This document shows positions 1 to 5,951 of a stretch of DNA of 8,451 nt, piece after piece; positions within the stretch are counted from its first letter, which is position 1, and every line of letters starts with the position of its first letter. Origin of the DNA: Lachnospiraceae bacterium (lineage in GTDB: Bacteria > Bacillota_A > Clostridia > Lachnospirales > Lachnospiraceae); contig JAILOC010000085.1 of assembly GCA_024691045.1 (NCBI GenBank), positions 1 through 8,451 on the forward strand. Reading direction: 5' to 3'. Under the pieces are notes generated by a model. It saw nothing but the letters and a program-made list of their open reading frames with translations, did no database searches and was not told where the DNA came from. Position numbers and translations under genes: made by a program.

Positions 1-360
1 CTTTCCCAAAAGAGCATAGTGAAGATAATACATAACATTATCATCACCATATGCAAGTCTTAGATCCTCATATGCAGACTTATATGCAAATACATTAAAT
101 CCGTCAAAAGGTTCTCTTCCCTCGTCTATACCGAAGAGACAAAAGTGAGTAAACAAAGCTTCCGGATCGGTACCATGTACCTTGACTACATCCGGATATC
201 TCTCCGCATAAAAATCCGCATCAAAGATAGTACGAAGTACCGCAATATCAGCATCGGACAACTGATGTGATTTTGCCGTGGTATGTATAAAAACTGCCAT
301 AGAAGAAAGCAACAGTACCGCAATCAGCCCAAATACTGCAACAAGACGCTTTTCTTTCAT
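1..360 (-). CDS. Secreted or membrane-anchored repeat protein, N-terminal part (runs off the left edge)
   Basis: An open frame of 120 codons begins with ATG at 358-360 and continues past base 1 without a stop, so only the N-terminus is present. Residues 2-5 are basic (KEKR) and residues 6-25 are strongly hydrophobic, which indicates a signal peptide or N-terminal anchor; a possible cleavage site follows TTA at about residue 29. After the anchor come two related units, residues 46-84 (beginning FDADFYAERYPDV, ending GREP) and 88-120 (beginning FNVFAYKSAYEDL). From memory, such repeats occur in large secreted proteins of Lachnospiraceae, often beside hydrolase or cell-wall domains. The catalytic or binding part would lie off the window, so the function is unknown. 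The start is supported by GGAGG at 369-373 with an 8-nt spacer and by a good promoter upstream. Sampled lines here are AT-richer than the genes at the right end. Confidence 0.75.
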   Translation of the reverse strand, partial: MKEKRLVAVFGLIAVLLLSSMAVFIHTTAKSHQLSDADIAVLRTIFDADFYAERYPDVVKVHGTDPEALFTHFCLFGIDEGREPFDGFNVFAYKSAYEDLRLAYGDDNVMYYLHYALLGK

Positions 361-400
361 ACTAATAGCCTCCAAAGCTGATTAATTTTGTTCATTTTTA

Positions 401-429
401 AGTATACTACCAGCCTAAATGTCTTTCAA
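401..429 (-). promoter_or_regulatory. Sigma-A-type promoter for the left-edge repeat protein gene
   Basis: Read on the minus strand, TTGAAA (424-429) is separated by exactly 17 bp from TATACT (401-406). Both boxes are close to the vegetative consensus. Transcription should start near 394, giving a leader of about 34 nt with GGAGG at 369-373 before the ATG at 360. The promoter lies in the 107-nt gap after the DinB/DUF3795 gene. The left-edge gene is therefore probably its own transcription unit, although I see no convincing terminator between the two. Confidence 0.65.
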
Positions 430-467
430 GTGTGTTTATCCGTTCTATGACTGATTAAGACTCTTCC

Positions 468-1526
468 TCAGGAACGTTTATCCTCCAGGATCTTAAGGCC
501 CTTTTTCATATCGTAACCGAGAATCTCCTGAACCTTCTCGAATTCATATTCACGGTGGAGCTTGTCGAGAGTTTTCATAAGCTCCGTTTTTCCGTACTTA
601 CGGATAAATAAAGCAAGAGCCTTTATGGCAGCCACCTCTTTTCCGAGAGCATAGAAGCCGTGATCGCATTTTTCCAGTTCATCGCACTCGTAGCATCCGT
701 CGATTCCCTTTTCAATGCAGCATGAAGCATTGGGGCAGACTTTGTCCGGATGACAGATTGCATATGAACAGGTATTGTAAGCAGTTCTGCAGCCTCCGCA
801 CCGGTCTTTTAAAAAACAATGATCACAGGACAGGCCGCAGCGCGCTATCGGATCCACACCCTTCCTTGCCTGAGCGCACAATTTGTCTTTGATCCTGCAC
901 ATTGCCTCGATATGCATGATCCAGTGTCTGGAAAAAGGCATCTTGATAAGTCCGCGGATATCTTTACCACACCAGTAATCGACAAGCCAGAATGCACTCT
1001 CATCCTCGCTTACTGATTTACTGTCTATCACTCTCTTTCTGTCTACATCGCCAAATTTACGCTTCAGATCCTTATATGAAAGGCTTCGAAGCAGCTCGTT
1101 CGTTGATTCTGTCACAGCCTTGCAGTATTCATACACGGCCTTCACATCGAGCTTTTTCGAAAACTCTGCGATCTCTTCACCCTGCAGTTCGTTTCCGGTC
1201 GTGACGATCGAACTCTTTGTTTTCTTCTGCCACTTCCCTGAAAAGAGAACCTGCTCATCTCCGGCTATAAGCGTATGGTCCACGATATCCTCAATCCTGA
1301 AAATATGCCACATGGAATATACAAGTGTCTTACTGTGATAGCCGTCCGCTCCGGCAAAGGGCATTTGATAAAATGCATCCTTTGGATACGATTCCGCTAT
1401 GTATGTTATCTGCTTAAACAGATCATCCCTTAATTCAAGAAGCACATCGATCCCCTCGGAAAATGTGTCCTCTTTTCCGATGAGCGTCTGCATCTTTTTA
1501 TTCTTTTCAGACCATTCTTTGTTCAT
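468..1526 (-). CDS. DinB-like domain fused to a Cys-rich DUF3795-like domain
   Basis: The protein has 352 residues and two recognisable parts. Residues about 25-215 look like a DinB/YfiT-type helical bundle: a His in a 'WH' context at 74, another at 84, and an HxxxH pair at 201 and 205. That spacing fits the three-His metal site of the family. Residues about 225-290 form a Cys-rich block with 13 Cys (230, 234, 237, 243, 246, 253, 258, 264, 269, 270, 278, 281, 287), starting 'ARCGLSCDHC', as in DUF3795-type proteins. These probably bind Zn or an Fe-S cluster. A helical tail of about 60 residues follows. There is no signal peptide, so it should be cytoplasmic. DinB-fold proteins include metal-dependent thiol transferases, but no reaction can be assigned here. 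The gene starts 26 nt after the serine hydrolase and is probably in its operon. Its AGGA (1531-1534) is only 4 nt from the ATG. Confidence 0.75.
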   Translation of the reverse strand: MNKEWSEKNKKMQTLIGKEDTFSEGIDVLLELRDDLFKQITYIAESYPKDAFYQMPFAGADGYHSKTLVYSMWHIFRIEDIVDHTLIAGDEQVLFSGKWQKKTKSSIVTTGNELQGEEIAEFSKKLDVKAVYEYCKAVTESTNELLRSLSYKDLKRKFGDVDRKRVIDSKSVSEDESAFWLVDYWCGKDIRGLIKMPFSRHWIMHIEAMCRIKDKLCAQARKGVDPIARCGLSCDHCFLKDRCGGCRTAYNTCSYAICHPDKVCPNASCCIEKGIDGCYECDELEKCDHGFYALGKEVAAIKALALFIRKYGKTELMKTLDKLHREYEFEKVQEILGYDMKKGLKILEDKRS

Positions 1527-1552
1527 AAGATCCTGTCTTTCACGATCGCATT

Positions 1553-2422
1553 CTAACCGGTTACACCAAGTATGTGCTTTTCCATGCTGTCGAGAAGATC
1601 GTGCGAATCATCTTCTATGTGCGACAGATATGTGACGATAAGCTTTCTTTCGGGGAGTATGTAGCACTTCTGTTTCCACTTTCCGTTGATGCTGAAGCCG
1701 TCACGGTACTTCCATAAAAAGTATCCGTATCCACCCTCACGGTTCATCTGCTGCACCGATGTTGCTTCCTCAACGTACTTTTCCGAAAGGATCCTCTTCC
1801 CTTCAAAAGTTCCCTTATTGTAAAGCAGCAAACCCACCCTGCTCAGTTCATTCACGGTAAGCATCATTCCCGACGCGCCATAGAAATATCCTTCGGGACA
1901 TCTGGCATACTCGAACTTATCTATCCCGAGCGGTGCGAAAAGCTTGTCCTCGATATACTTTCCGAGATCCGTTCCGAGTGCTTCGGAAAGTGCAACGCCT
2001 ACAAGATAAGCACTGATATTGTTGTAATTAAATATGCGCTCGTCCGGATTATTTATCTTTACATTCAGGGAAAAATCAAGAAAGCTGTCTCCCTCCGGAC
2101 GGAAAGGAAAATCACCCACGGACATCGTGAGAAATCTCCTGACAGATAATCTGTCAAATGTTCTTCTCTGTTCTTCAGGTAAAGCTTCGATCCTGTTCTT
2201 CGGAAGATAATATGTTATCGGCTTATCAATATCGAATTTCACATCTTCTTTTGCGATATCCACGGTAACGGAAAGAACCGCTTTTGTGGCGGAGTAGATC
2301 TCGTGAACGTTGTCTGTGGTATCTCCGAATGAGTGTATGAGTTTTCCGTCCTCGTACACCTCCGCACCGAATACGTTCCAACCGTTTGTCACTATATCAT
2401 TTACAAAAGCATCGAAATTCAT
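1553..2422 (-). CDS. Beta-lactamase-fold serine hydrolase (class C / PBP4*-like family)
   Basis: This 289-residue protein carries the first two signatures of the serine beta-lactamase/esterase family. The SxxK motif is SATK at 44-47 (nucleophile Ser44, general base Lys47), and the YxN motif is YNN at 133-135 followed by the usual small and hydrophobic residues. The segment from YGASGMM (about 181-187) through 'GLLLYNKG' and 'GKRIL' is also typical. The third motif (KTG or HxG) is not obvious: the 'FSINGKWKQK' region near 243-252 holds its place. There is no signal peptide, unlike secreted beta-lactamases, so an intracellular esterase, amidase or peptidase is more likely than antibiotic resistance. 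The ATG has GGAG at 2432-2435 with a 9-nt spacer. It lies 92 nt after merR, separated by a strong hairpin. The DinB/DUF3795 gene follows closely. Confidence 0.82.
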   Translation of the reverse strand: MNFDAFVNDIVTNGWNVFGAEVYEDGKLIHSFGDTTDNVHEIYSATKAVLSVTVDIAKEDVKFDIDKPITYYLPKNRIEALPEEQRRTFDRLSVRRFLTMSVGDFPFRPEGDSFLDFSLNVKINNPDERIFNYNNISAYLVGVALSEALGTDLGKYIEDKLFAPLGIDKFEYARCPEGYFYGASGMMLTVNELSRVGLLLYNKGTFEGKRILSEKYVEEATSVQQMNREGGYGYFLWKYRDGFSINGKWKQKCYILPERKLIVTYLSHIEDDSHDLLDSMEKHILGVTG

Positions 2423-2428
2423 TGAAAT

Positions 2429-2442
2429 ATTCTCCGAAGAAT
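2429..2442 (-). promoter_or_regulatory. Small hairpin over the hydrolase ribosome binding site
   Basis: On the minus strand, ATTCT and AGAAT flank a TCGG tetraloop. The GGAG of the Shine-Dalgarno sequence lies partly in the loop and partly in the 3' arm. The stem is only 5 bp and AT-rich, so it may reduce initiation slightly or may be chance. Confidence 0.2.
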
Positions 2443-2462
2443 CACGGTTTCAGACAGATATA

Positions 2463-2491
2463 ATTATATACTAAGGCCAAGGAGCTATAAA
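2463..2491 (-). promoter_or_regulatory. Possible promoter for the serine hydrolase operon
   Basis: A perfect TATAAT (2463-2468, minus strand) lies 17 bp downstream of TTTATA (2486-2491), which matches only four of six bases of a -35 box. That -35 box lies inside the loop region of the hairpin after merR. The start would be near 2456, leaving a leader of about 34 nt. The good -10 and poor -35 suggest a weak or activated promoter. The surrounding AT-rich DNA could also produce the -10 by chance. Confidence 0.35.
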
Positions 2492-2506
2492 TACCCCTTG
2501 GCCTTA
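2472..2506. terminator. Strong 11-bp hairpin between merR and the hydrolase gene
   Basis: The arms TAAGGCCAAGG (2472-2482) and CCTTGGCCTTA (2496-2506) pair perfectly over 11 bp around a 13-nt loop. It begins 8 nt after the merR stop, where a terminator would be expected. On the minus strand, however, the stem is followed by an AT-rich run that is not a U tract. On the plus strand it is followed by CTTTTTCTTTATT, a proper U tract. The structure is therefore a better rho-independent terminator for plus-strand transcripts and perhaps a partial or bidirectional one for merR. It could also protect the 3' end of the merR message. Confidence 0.6.
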
Positions 2507-2514
2507 CTTTTTCT

Positions 2515-3318
2515 TTATTCTACGGGGAAGCAGGCTTCCGTTACATACTCATCCGGATTCTGTGTCTGTGCCGGACTCACATGATAGATGTTGAACATAT
2601 GTCCGTTCATCCTGTATCCGTTTGCCTTGATCCAGGATACAACCGTCGCATACGCTTCACCCATCTGATCGTAGCTGCCCTTGATGATACAGCTTGCAAC
2701 CTTCACTGCAGGGAGTGTCTTGAACTTTACATGTTCAGTATCGTCATACTTTCCCTTTACGGTCATCCAGGCGACTATCTCTACATTCTCTTCCTTGAAT
2801 TCGTCATCAAGAAATTCCGCAGCCGCAAGACACGGATCGTCAGGGATCAGGTTCTTGCACTCACTCATCATGACTCCCCACAGCATTCCCTCGTCCTCGT
2901 AATGGGGAACCGTCATCTGAACCGTAGCCGCATATCTTTCGGGTATAGTCTTTACAGTTACATCAAAACTCATATTCTGCTCCTTCCTCAGCCTCTTTCG
3001 GGCCGAATCCAGAAGCATCAGTTTATACTCAGTCTCTTCGGAAAGCTTAGCCAGCTCCTTCTGCCTTTCGGAAAGGAATGCATCCATCTTCTCCTTATCA
3101 TCATACGATTCAAGGATCTTGATGATATCCGCCAAAGGAAACCCCATGTCCTTGAGCGATGCGATCCTTCCTGCGGTAAACAGCTGATCCTCACGATAAT
3201 AACGGTATCCTGTGAAGTCATCGATCTCCGCGGGTTTGAGAAGTCCTATATCGTCGTAGTGTCTGAGCATCCTGATGCTTACTCTGGATAACTTTGAAAA
3301 TTCTCCTATTTTAAGCAT
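2515..3318 (-). CDS. MerR-family transcriptional regulator with GyrI-like effector-binding domain
   Basis: The protein has 267 residues from the ATG at 3318. Residues 2-70 form a MerR winged helix: LKIGEFSKLSRVSIRMLRHY, then 'GLLKP', 'TGYRYY' and 'LKDMGFPLADI'. Residues about 72-112 are a charged helix suited to the antiparallel dimer coiled coil. Residues about 118-267 resemble the GyrI/AraC effector-binding domain, beginning 'FDVTVKTIPERYAATVQM' and ending 'VTEACFPVE'. In this family Glu261 lies where an acidic residue often contacts cationic ligands. Relatives such as BmrR and BltR sense small organic compounds and distort a promoter with a long spacer. An in-frame TTG at 3327 is rejected as the start because GGAGG (3328-3332) directly abuts it; the ATG at 3318 has an ideal 9-nt spacer. 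The promoter upstream has MerR architecture, suggesting autoregulation. Target and ligand are unknown. Confidence 0.9.
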   Translation of the reverse strand: MLKIGEFSKLSRVSIRMLRHYDDIGLLKPAEIDDFTGYRYYREDQLFTAGRIASLKDMGFPLADIIKILESYDDKEKMDAFLSERQKELAKLSEETEYKLMLLDSARKRLRKEQNMSFDVTVKTIPERYAATVQMTVPHYEDEGMLWGVMMSECKNLIPDDPCLAAAEFLDDEFKEENVEIVAWMTVKGKYDDTEHVKFKTLPAVKVASCIIKGSYDQMGEAYATVVSWIKANGYRMNGHMFNIYHVSPAQTQNPDEYVTEACFPVE

Positions 3319-3356
3319 TAGTAGCAACCTCCATGGATATTTTTGAGCTCACTGCA

Positions 3357-3387
3357 ACGATAATCCCTCACATAATGTCAGAGTCAA
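3357..3387 (-). promoter_or_regulatory. MerR-type promoter and operator (19-bp spacer with dyad)
   Basis: On the minus strand, TTGACT (3382-3387) and TATCGT (3357-3362) are separated by 19 bp, longer than the usual 17. Inside the spacer is an imperfect dyad, TGACATTATGTGA (3368-3380), symmetric except at one pair; the flanking pair at 3381/3367 extends it. A long spacer with a dyad between the boxes is the hallmark of promoters controlled by MerR proteins, which untwist the DNA to realign the two elements. It lies 39 nt upstream of the merR start codon, so the regulator very likely controls itself. Confidence 0.7.
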
Positions 3388-3405
3388 CTCATCTTTTAAA
3401 AAATT

Positions 3406-4050
3406 TTACAGAACCCTGTAATATGGGCAGATATTCTCGTAATGACCGTCCTTCATCCTGAATCCGCCGGGGATTATTCCGAGGCGCATGAAGCCGAGTC
3501 TTTCGTACAGATGCCTTGCATGGGTATTGGTCTCAACCACGGCATTAAGCTGAAGTATCAGAAAGCCGAGCTCCGAAGCTTTGGAAATGCAGTCCAGAAC
3601 AAGTTTTTCCCCGATGTGCTTTCCGCGCATTTTGGAGCTCACCGCAAAAGAAGCATTGCAGATATGCCCGCATCTCCCCACATTGTTGGGATGAAGGATA
3701 TACAGGCCCACGATCTTGCCGTCGCTTTCGGCAACGCCGACATAGCTCTGTGATTTGAAGAGCTTCTTTGCGGAAAAGATATCAAGAATATCTTCCTGGG
3801 GAAAAGCGATGCCCTCTTCAACGACCTCGTTCCAGATCTTTATCATCTGGGTAAGATCCTTATCGGAGAACTTGCGCAGGCTGACTTCGATCTCCTTTTC
3901 CTCAGCGACTGCACCGCCTGCTATAAATTCATCGTATTCTTTTTTCAGACGCACCTTATCTGCATCGGAAAGGCCGTCATATATAAGCTGGGCGGCATCC
4001 ATCGTCTGTGCAAGACGCTTTACCGCAAACAGCCACAATTCAAAACTCAT
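3406..4050 (-). CDS. GNAT-family N-acetyltransferase with N-terminal helical extension
   Basis: The protein has 214 residues. Residues about 54-214 form a GNAT domain that would use acetyl-CoA to acetylate an amine. The acetyl-CoA pyrophosphate loop is RGKHIG at 142-147, preceded by the strand 'ASFAVSS'. The later motif 'NTHARHLYERLGF' (175-187), with Asn175 and the Tyr182...GF pattern, is typical. The first 50 or so residues are not part of the fold. They look helical and charged and may resemble a small stand-alone protein fused to the enzyme. The substrate cannot be predicted; a small metabolite or protein N-terminus is equally possible. The ATG is backed by GGAGG at 4058-4062 with a 7-nt spacer. 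It begins 61 nt after the response regulator, so either read-through from that operon or a local promoter could drive it. The merR promoter starts just downstream. Confidence 0.85.
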   Translation of the reverse strand: MSFELWLFAVKRLAQTMDAAQLIYDGLSDADKVRLKKEYDEFIAGGAVAEEKEIEVSLRKFSDKDLTQMIKIWNEVVEEGIAFPQEDILDIFSAKKLFKSQSYVGVAESDGKIVGLYILHPNNVGRCGHICNASFAVSSKMRGKHIGEKLVLDCISKASELGFLILQLNAVVETNTHARHLYERLGFMRLGIIPGGFRMKDGHYENICPYYRVL

Positions 4051-4076
4051 ACTCCCACCTCCGTCACACTAACCTA

Positions 4077-4082
4077 ATTATA
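4077..4082 (-). promoter_or_regulatory. Possible -10 box for the acetyltransferase gene
   Basis: A perfect TATAAT on the minus strand lies 26 nt before the GNAT start codon, with the ribosome binding site (4058-4062) correctly placed between them. The position 17 bp upstream reads AGCCCA, which does not resemble a -35 box, so any promoter would be weak or need an activator. There is no hairpin terminator after the response regulator stop, only a T6 run with no stem, so read-through is also likely. Confidence 0.35.
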
Positions 4083-4111
4083 TGACAAAAAAGGACTTTT
4101 GGGCTATGGGT

Positions 4112-4729
4112 TTATTTTCCGGAAAGAGCAACCACCAGCTTGACCCTGTCATGGATACCGGTCTTATCGTATATCGATGAGATATAGTTCTTGACAGTTC
4201 CCTCCGAGATGTAGAGTTTATCGGCGATCTGTCCGTTGGTAAGCCCCTCCGCAAGAAGCGCTGCGATCTCCCTTTCCCGGTCCGTCATCTCGCCAAACAG
4301 ATCCACCTCGGTATTCTTCGTCATAAGAGACGTAAGTCTGGACATAACCTTGGGATCCAGTACGCTGACGCCTGTCATGAGCTGGTTCACCGCGCCAAGG
4401 ATCGCATCCTTTCCGCTGTCCTTGAGAAGATATCCGTCCGCTCCGCTGCTGATGGCATCCGTGATGTTCTTATCATCATAGAATGTGGTGAGCACCAGGA
4501 TCTTCACACCCGGATAAATACGCTTCATATGACCGATAAGCTCGATTCCTCCCATTCCCTTCATGTTCAGGTCGACAAGAGCGATATCGCACTCTTTTTC
4601 CCTGAGGATATCAAGGGCCTCATGCCCGTCGTGAGCCTTACCGGTTATCTCCATATCGTTAACGGACAGTATGATCTCCAGACTGTCCAGAAGCATATTT
4701 TCATCATCAACAAGCAATACTCTGTACAT
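4112..4729 (-). CDS. NarL/LuxR-family response regulator
   Basis: The protein has 205 residues. Residues 1-120 are a receiver domain with the acidic pair Asp8/Asp9, phospho-acceptor Asp53 ('LVDLNM'), the switch Thr81/Thr82 ('LTTFYDD') and Lys103 ('YLLKD'). Residues about 147-205 are a LuxR-type HTH: 'MTDREREIAALLAEGLTNGQ', then 'IADKLYISEGTVKNYISSIY', ending 'HDRVKLVVAL'. Phosphorylation by the adjacent kinase should promote dimerisation and DNA binding. The ATG comes 2 nt after the kinase stop, and its GGAG (4736-4739) lies inside the kinase's last codons, so the two are probably translationally coupled. Members of this family paired with DesK/LiaS-type kinases often respond to envelope stress or membrane state. 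The natural target would be this same operon, but its promoter lies off the right edge, so autoregulation cannot be tested here. Confidence 0.93.
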   Translation of the reverse strand: MYRVLLVDDENMLLDSLEIILSVNDMEITGKAHDGHEALDILREKECDIALVDLNMKGMGGIELIGHMKRIYPGVKILVLTTFYDDKNITDAISSGADGYLLKDSGKDAILGAVNQLMTGVSVLDPKVMSRLTSLMTKNTEVDLFGEMTDREREIAALLAEGLTNGQIADKLYISEGTVKNYISSIYDKTGIHDRVKLVVALSGK

Positions 4730-4731
4730 TT

Positions 4732-5916
4732 TCAGCTCCGTAAAACAGGTAATTCAATAACGGCGTGAAAACCGCCTTCATTCCAAAATCCGGTACTGCC
4801 TCCGCATCTTTCCGCGTAAGAGATCAGCTTCTTGATCCCGAATCCCTCGCGGATCCTCTGCTCACTGTTTACATCGCTGTAATCGCTCTTTCCGTTGTCG
4901 GTAACACTCAATCTGACGTGGGCCCTGTCACCGGACAGTTCTACGATGAAGAATGTGGCATTACCGTGCTTTACTCCGTTGGTAAGAAGCTCGCTTAAAG
5001 CTCCCGTCAGAAATTCGGCATGCTCCGTTGGGATAAGGTAGTCCTCGGATATGATATCATATATCCTCTCACAATTCTGCTCCGTATCCATAAGGAACTC
5101 ATCCATGATATTGTCCATGTAGCAGATAAGGTCCTTCATCGTAACATCACCGGACTCTTCATCAAGCGCCCTTACCGCGCTTCTGATGGCGGAAAGACTT
5201 CCCCGGATCCTTGTTCCCGCATCGTTCATCCTCCTGTGAGCTTCGTCCGGATCCTTATCAAAAAGCACATCCGCAGCCTCCAGGGTCATTATCGCAGCGG
5301 TTATGGAATGTCCCACGCTGTTATGGATATTCCGGCTGATATTCTCCCTCTCAAGAAGTCTTGCATTCTTGTCGGAATAAAAGCTTTTTATCATTAGTTC
5401 TTTATTTTTTTGGATCTGGTGCATCTCGCTTAAGCTGTAATCCCTGAGTCTTTCCGCGTCTTCCTTTTTCCTGAGCACGCTCTTTCTGATAAGATTCCTG
5501 ATAAAAAGAATAAGCAGTACCACTGCCTCAAGTATGATCAGCTTCAGGATCCCGGCTGCGATCACAGAGCCTGCTCCGTTCGTAAGGTCTTCGTATCCCG
5601 CCACGCACCTGAAGATCAGGATGCAGATATAGGATATTCCCGCAGATATACAGGTAAAAAGAGTGCCCGGCCACAAAAGTGCTGCCAGAGCGAGGCAGCC
5701 CGCTGCGGAGCCGGAAGAAAACGCAAAAAAGAATGCAAGGAAAAGCTGAGCATACCGCATCAGCTTTCCCTGAGCATTCTTCATATATCCCGCTGTCAGA
5801 AGTATTACCGTTCCACCGCCGAGAGCAAGCACTAGGACTGTACTGAGCGGTCTGATGAAAACGGATACTACAGTCAGAAGGAGCATTATTGTAACAGATA
5901 ACGCAATCTCTATCAT
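4732..5916 (-). CDS. Sensor histidine kinase, HisKA_3 type (DesK/LiaS-like), multi-pass membrane protein
   Basis: Counting from the ATG at 5916 (394 residues), residues 1-140 form five or six hydrophobic segments (about 2-21, 25-45, 52-71, 72-106 as one or two passes, 120-139) with very short loops and no extracellular domain. A charged helix (about 142-190) leads to the H-box 'ERENISRNIHNSVGH', with the phospho-acceptor at His198. The ATPase domain has the N-box Asn313 ('ELLTNGVKH'), the G1 box Asp340 ('TDNGK') and the G2 box 'GFGIKKL' (358-364). It would autophosphorylate and pass phosphate to Asp53 of the next gene's product. The start is uncertain. An in-frame TTG at 5961 has no ribosome binding site and would overlap the peptidase gene by 11 nt. 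The strong AGGAGG (5946-5951) lies downstream of that TTG and 29 nt before the ATG. An ATT at 5934 sits 11 nt from it. Confidence 0.92.
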   Translation of the reverse strand: MIEIALSVTIMLLLTVVSVFIRPLSTVLVLALGGGTVILLTAGYMKNAQGKLMRYAQLFLAFFFAFSSGSAAGCLALAALLWPGTLFTCISAGISYICILIFRCVAGYEDLTNGAGSVIAAGILKLIILEAVVLLILFIRNLIRKSVLRKKEDAERLRDYSLSEMHQIQKNKELMIKSFYSDKNARLLERENISRNIHNSVGHSITAAIMTLEAADVLFDKDPDEAHRRMNDAGTRIRGSLSAIRSAVRALDEESGDVTMKDLICYMDNIMDEFLMDTEQNCERIYDIISEDYLIPTEHAEFLTGALSELLTNGVKHGNATFFIVELSGDRAHVRLSVTDNGKSDYSDVNSEQRIREGFGIKKLISYAERCGGSTGFWNEGGFHAVIELPVLRS

Positions 5917-5945
5917 ATTACGAAGGCAGTGAATGCTTTGGCCTT

Positions 5946-5951
5946 CCTCCT
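5946..5951 (-). promoter_or_regulatory. AGGAGG ribosome binding site with no matching start codon
   Basis: AGGAGG on the minus strand overlaps the last base of the peptidase stop codon (TGA, 5951-5953) and is the best Shine-Dalgarno sequence in the operon. In the kinase frame the next usable codons are ATT at 5932-5934 (11-nt spacer) and ATG at 5914-5916 (29 nt away). Either the kinase starts at a rare ATT, or ribosomes loaded here reach the ATG by short-range scanning or reinitiation after the peptidase. Confidence 0.55.

Noticed and set aside
455..480. Terminator at the end of the DinB/DUF3795 gene
   Set aside because: Only a 4-bp TTCC/GGAA stem overlaps the stop codon and no U tract follows, so it is too weak to call.
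1553..2422. Antibiotic-resistance beta-lactamase
   Set aside because: There is no signal peptide and no clear KTG/HxG motif. The sequence fits the broad serine hydrolase family better than a secreted class A or C beta-lactamase.
2581..3291. Long open frame on the plus strand opposite merR (236 codons)
   Set aside because: It is exactly antisense to a well-recognised MerR/GyrI gene, has no family-like motifs, and reads as low-complexity His/Leu/Ile-rich sequence typical of a shadow frame.
4086..4111. Rho-independent terminator after the response regulator
   Set aside because: There is a T6 run on the minus strand, but no inverted repeat precedes it.
5020..5397. Plus-strand open frame opposite the kinase catalytic region (125 codons)
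   Set aside because: It lies wholly inside the conserved kinase core on the other strand, and its translation shows no recognisable domain.
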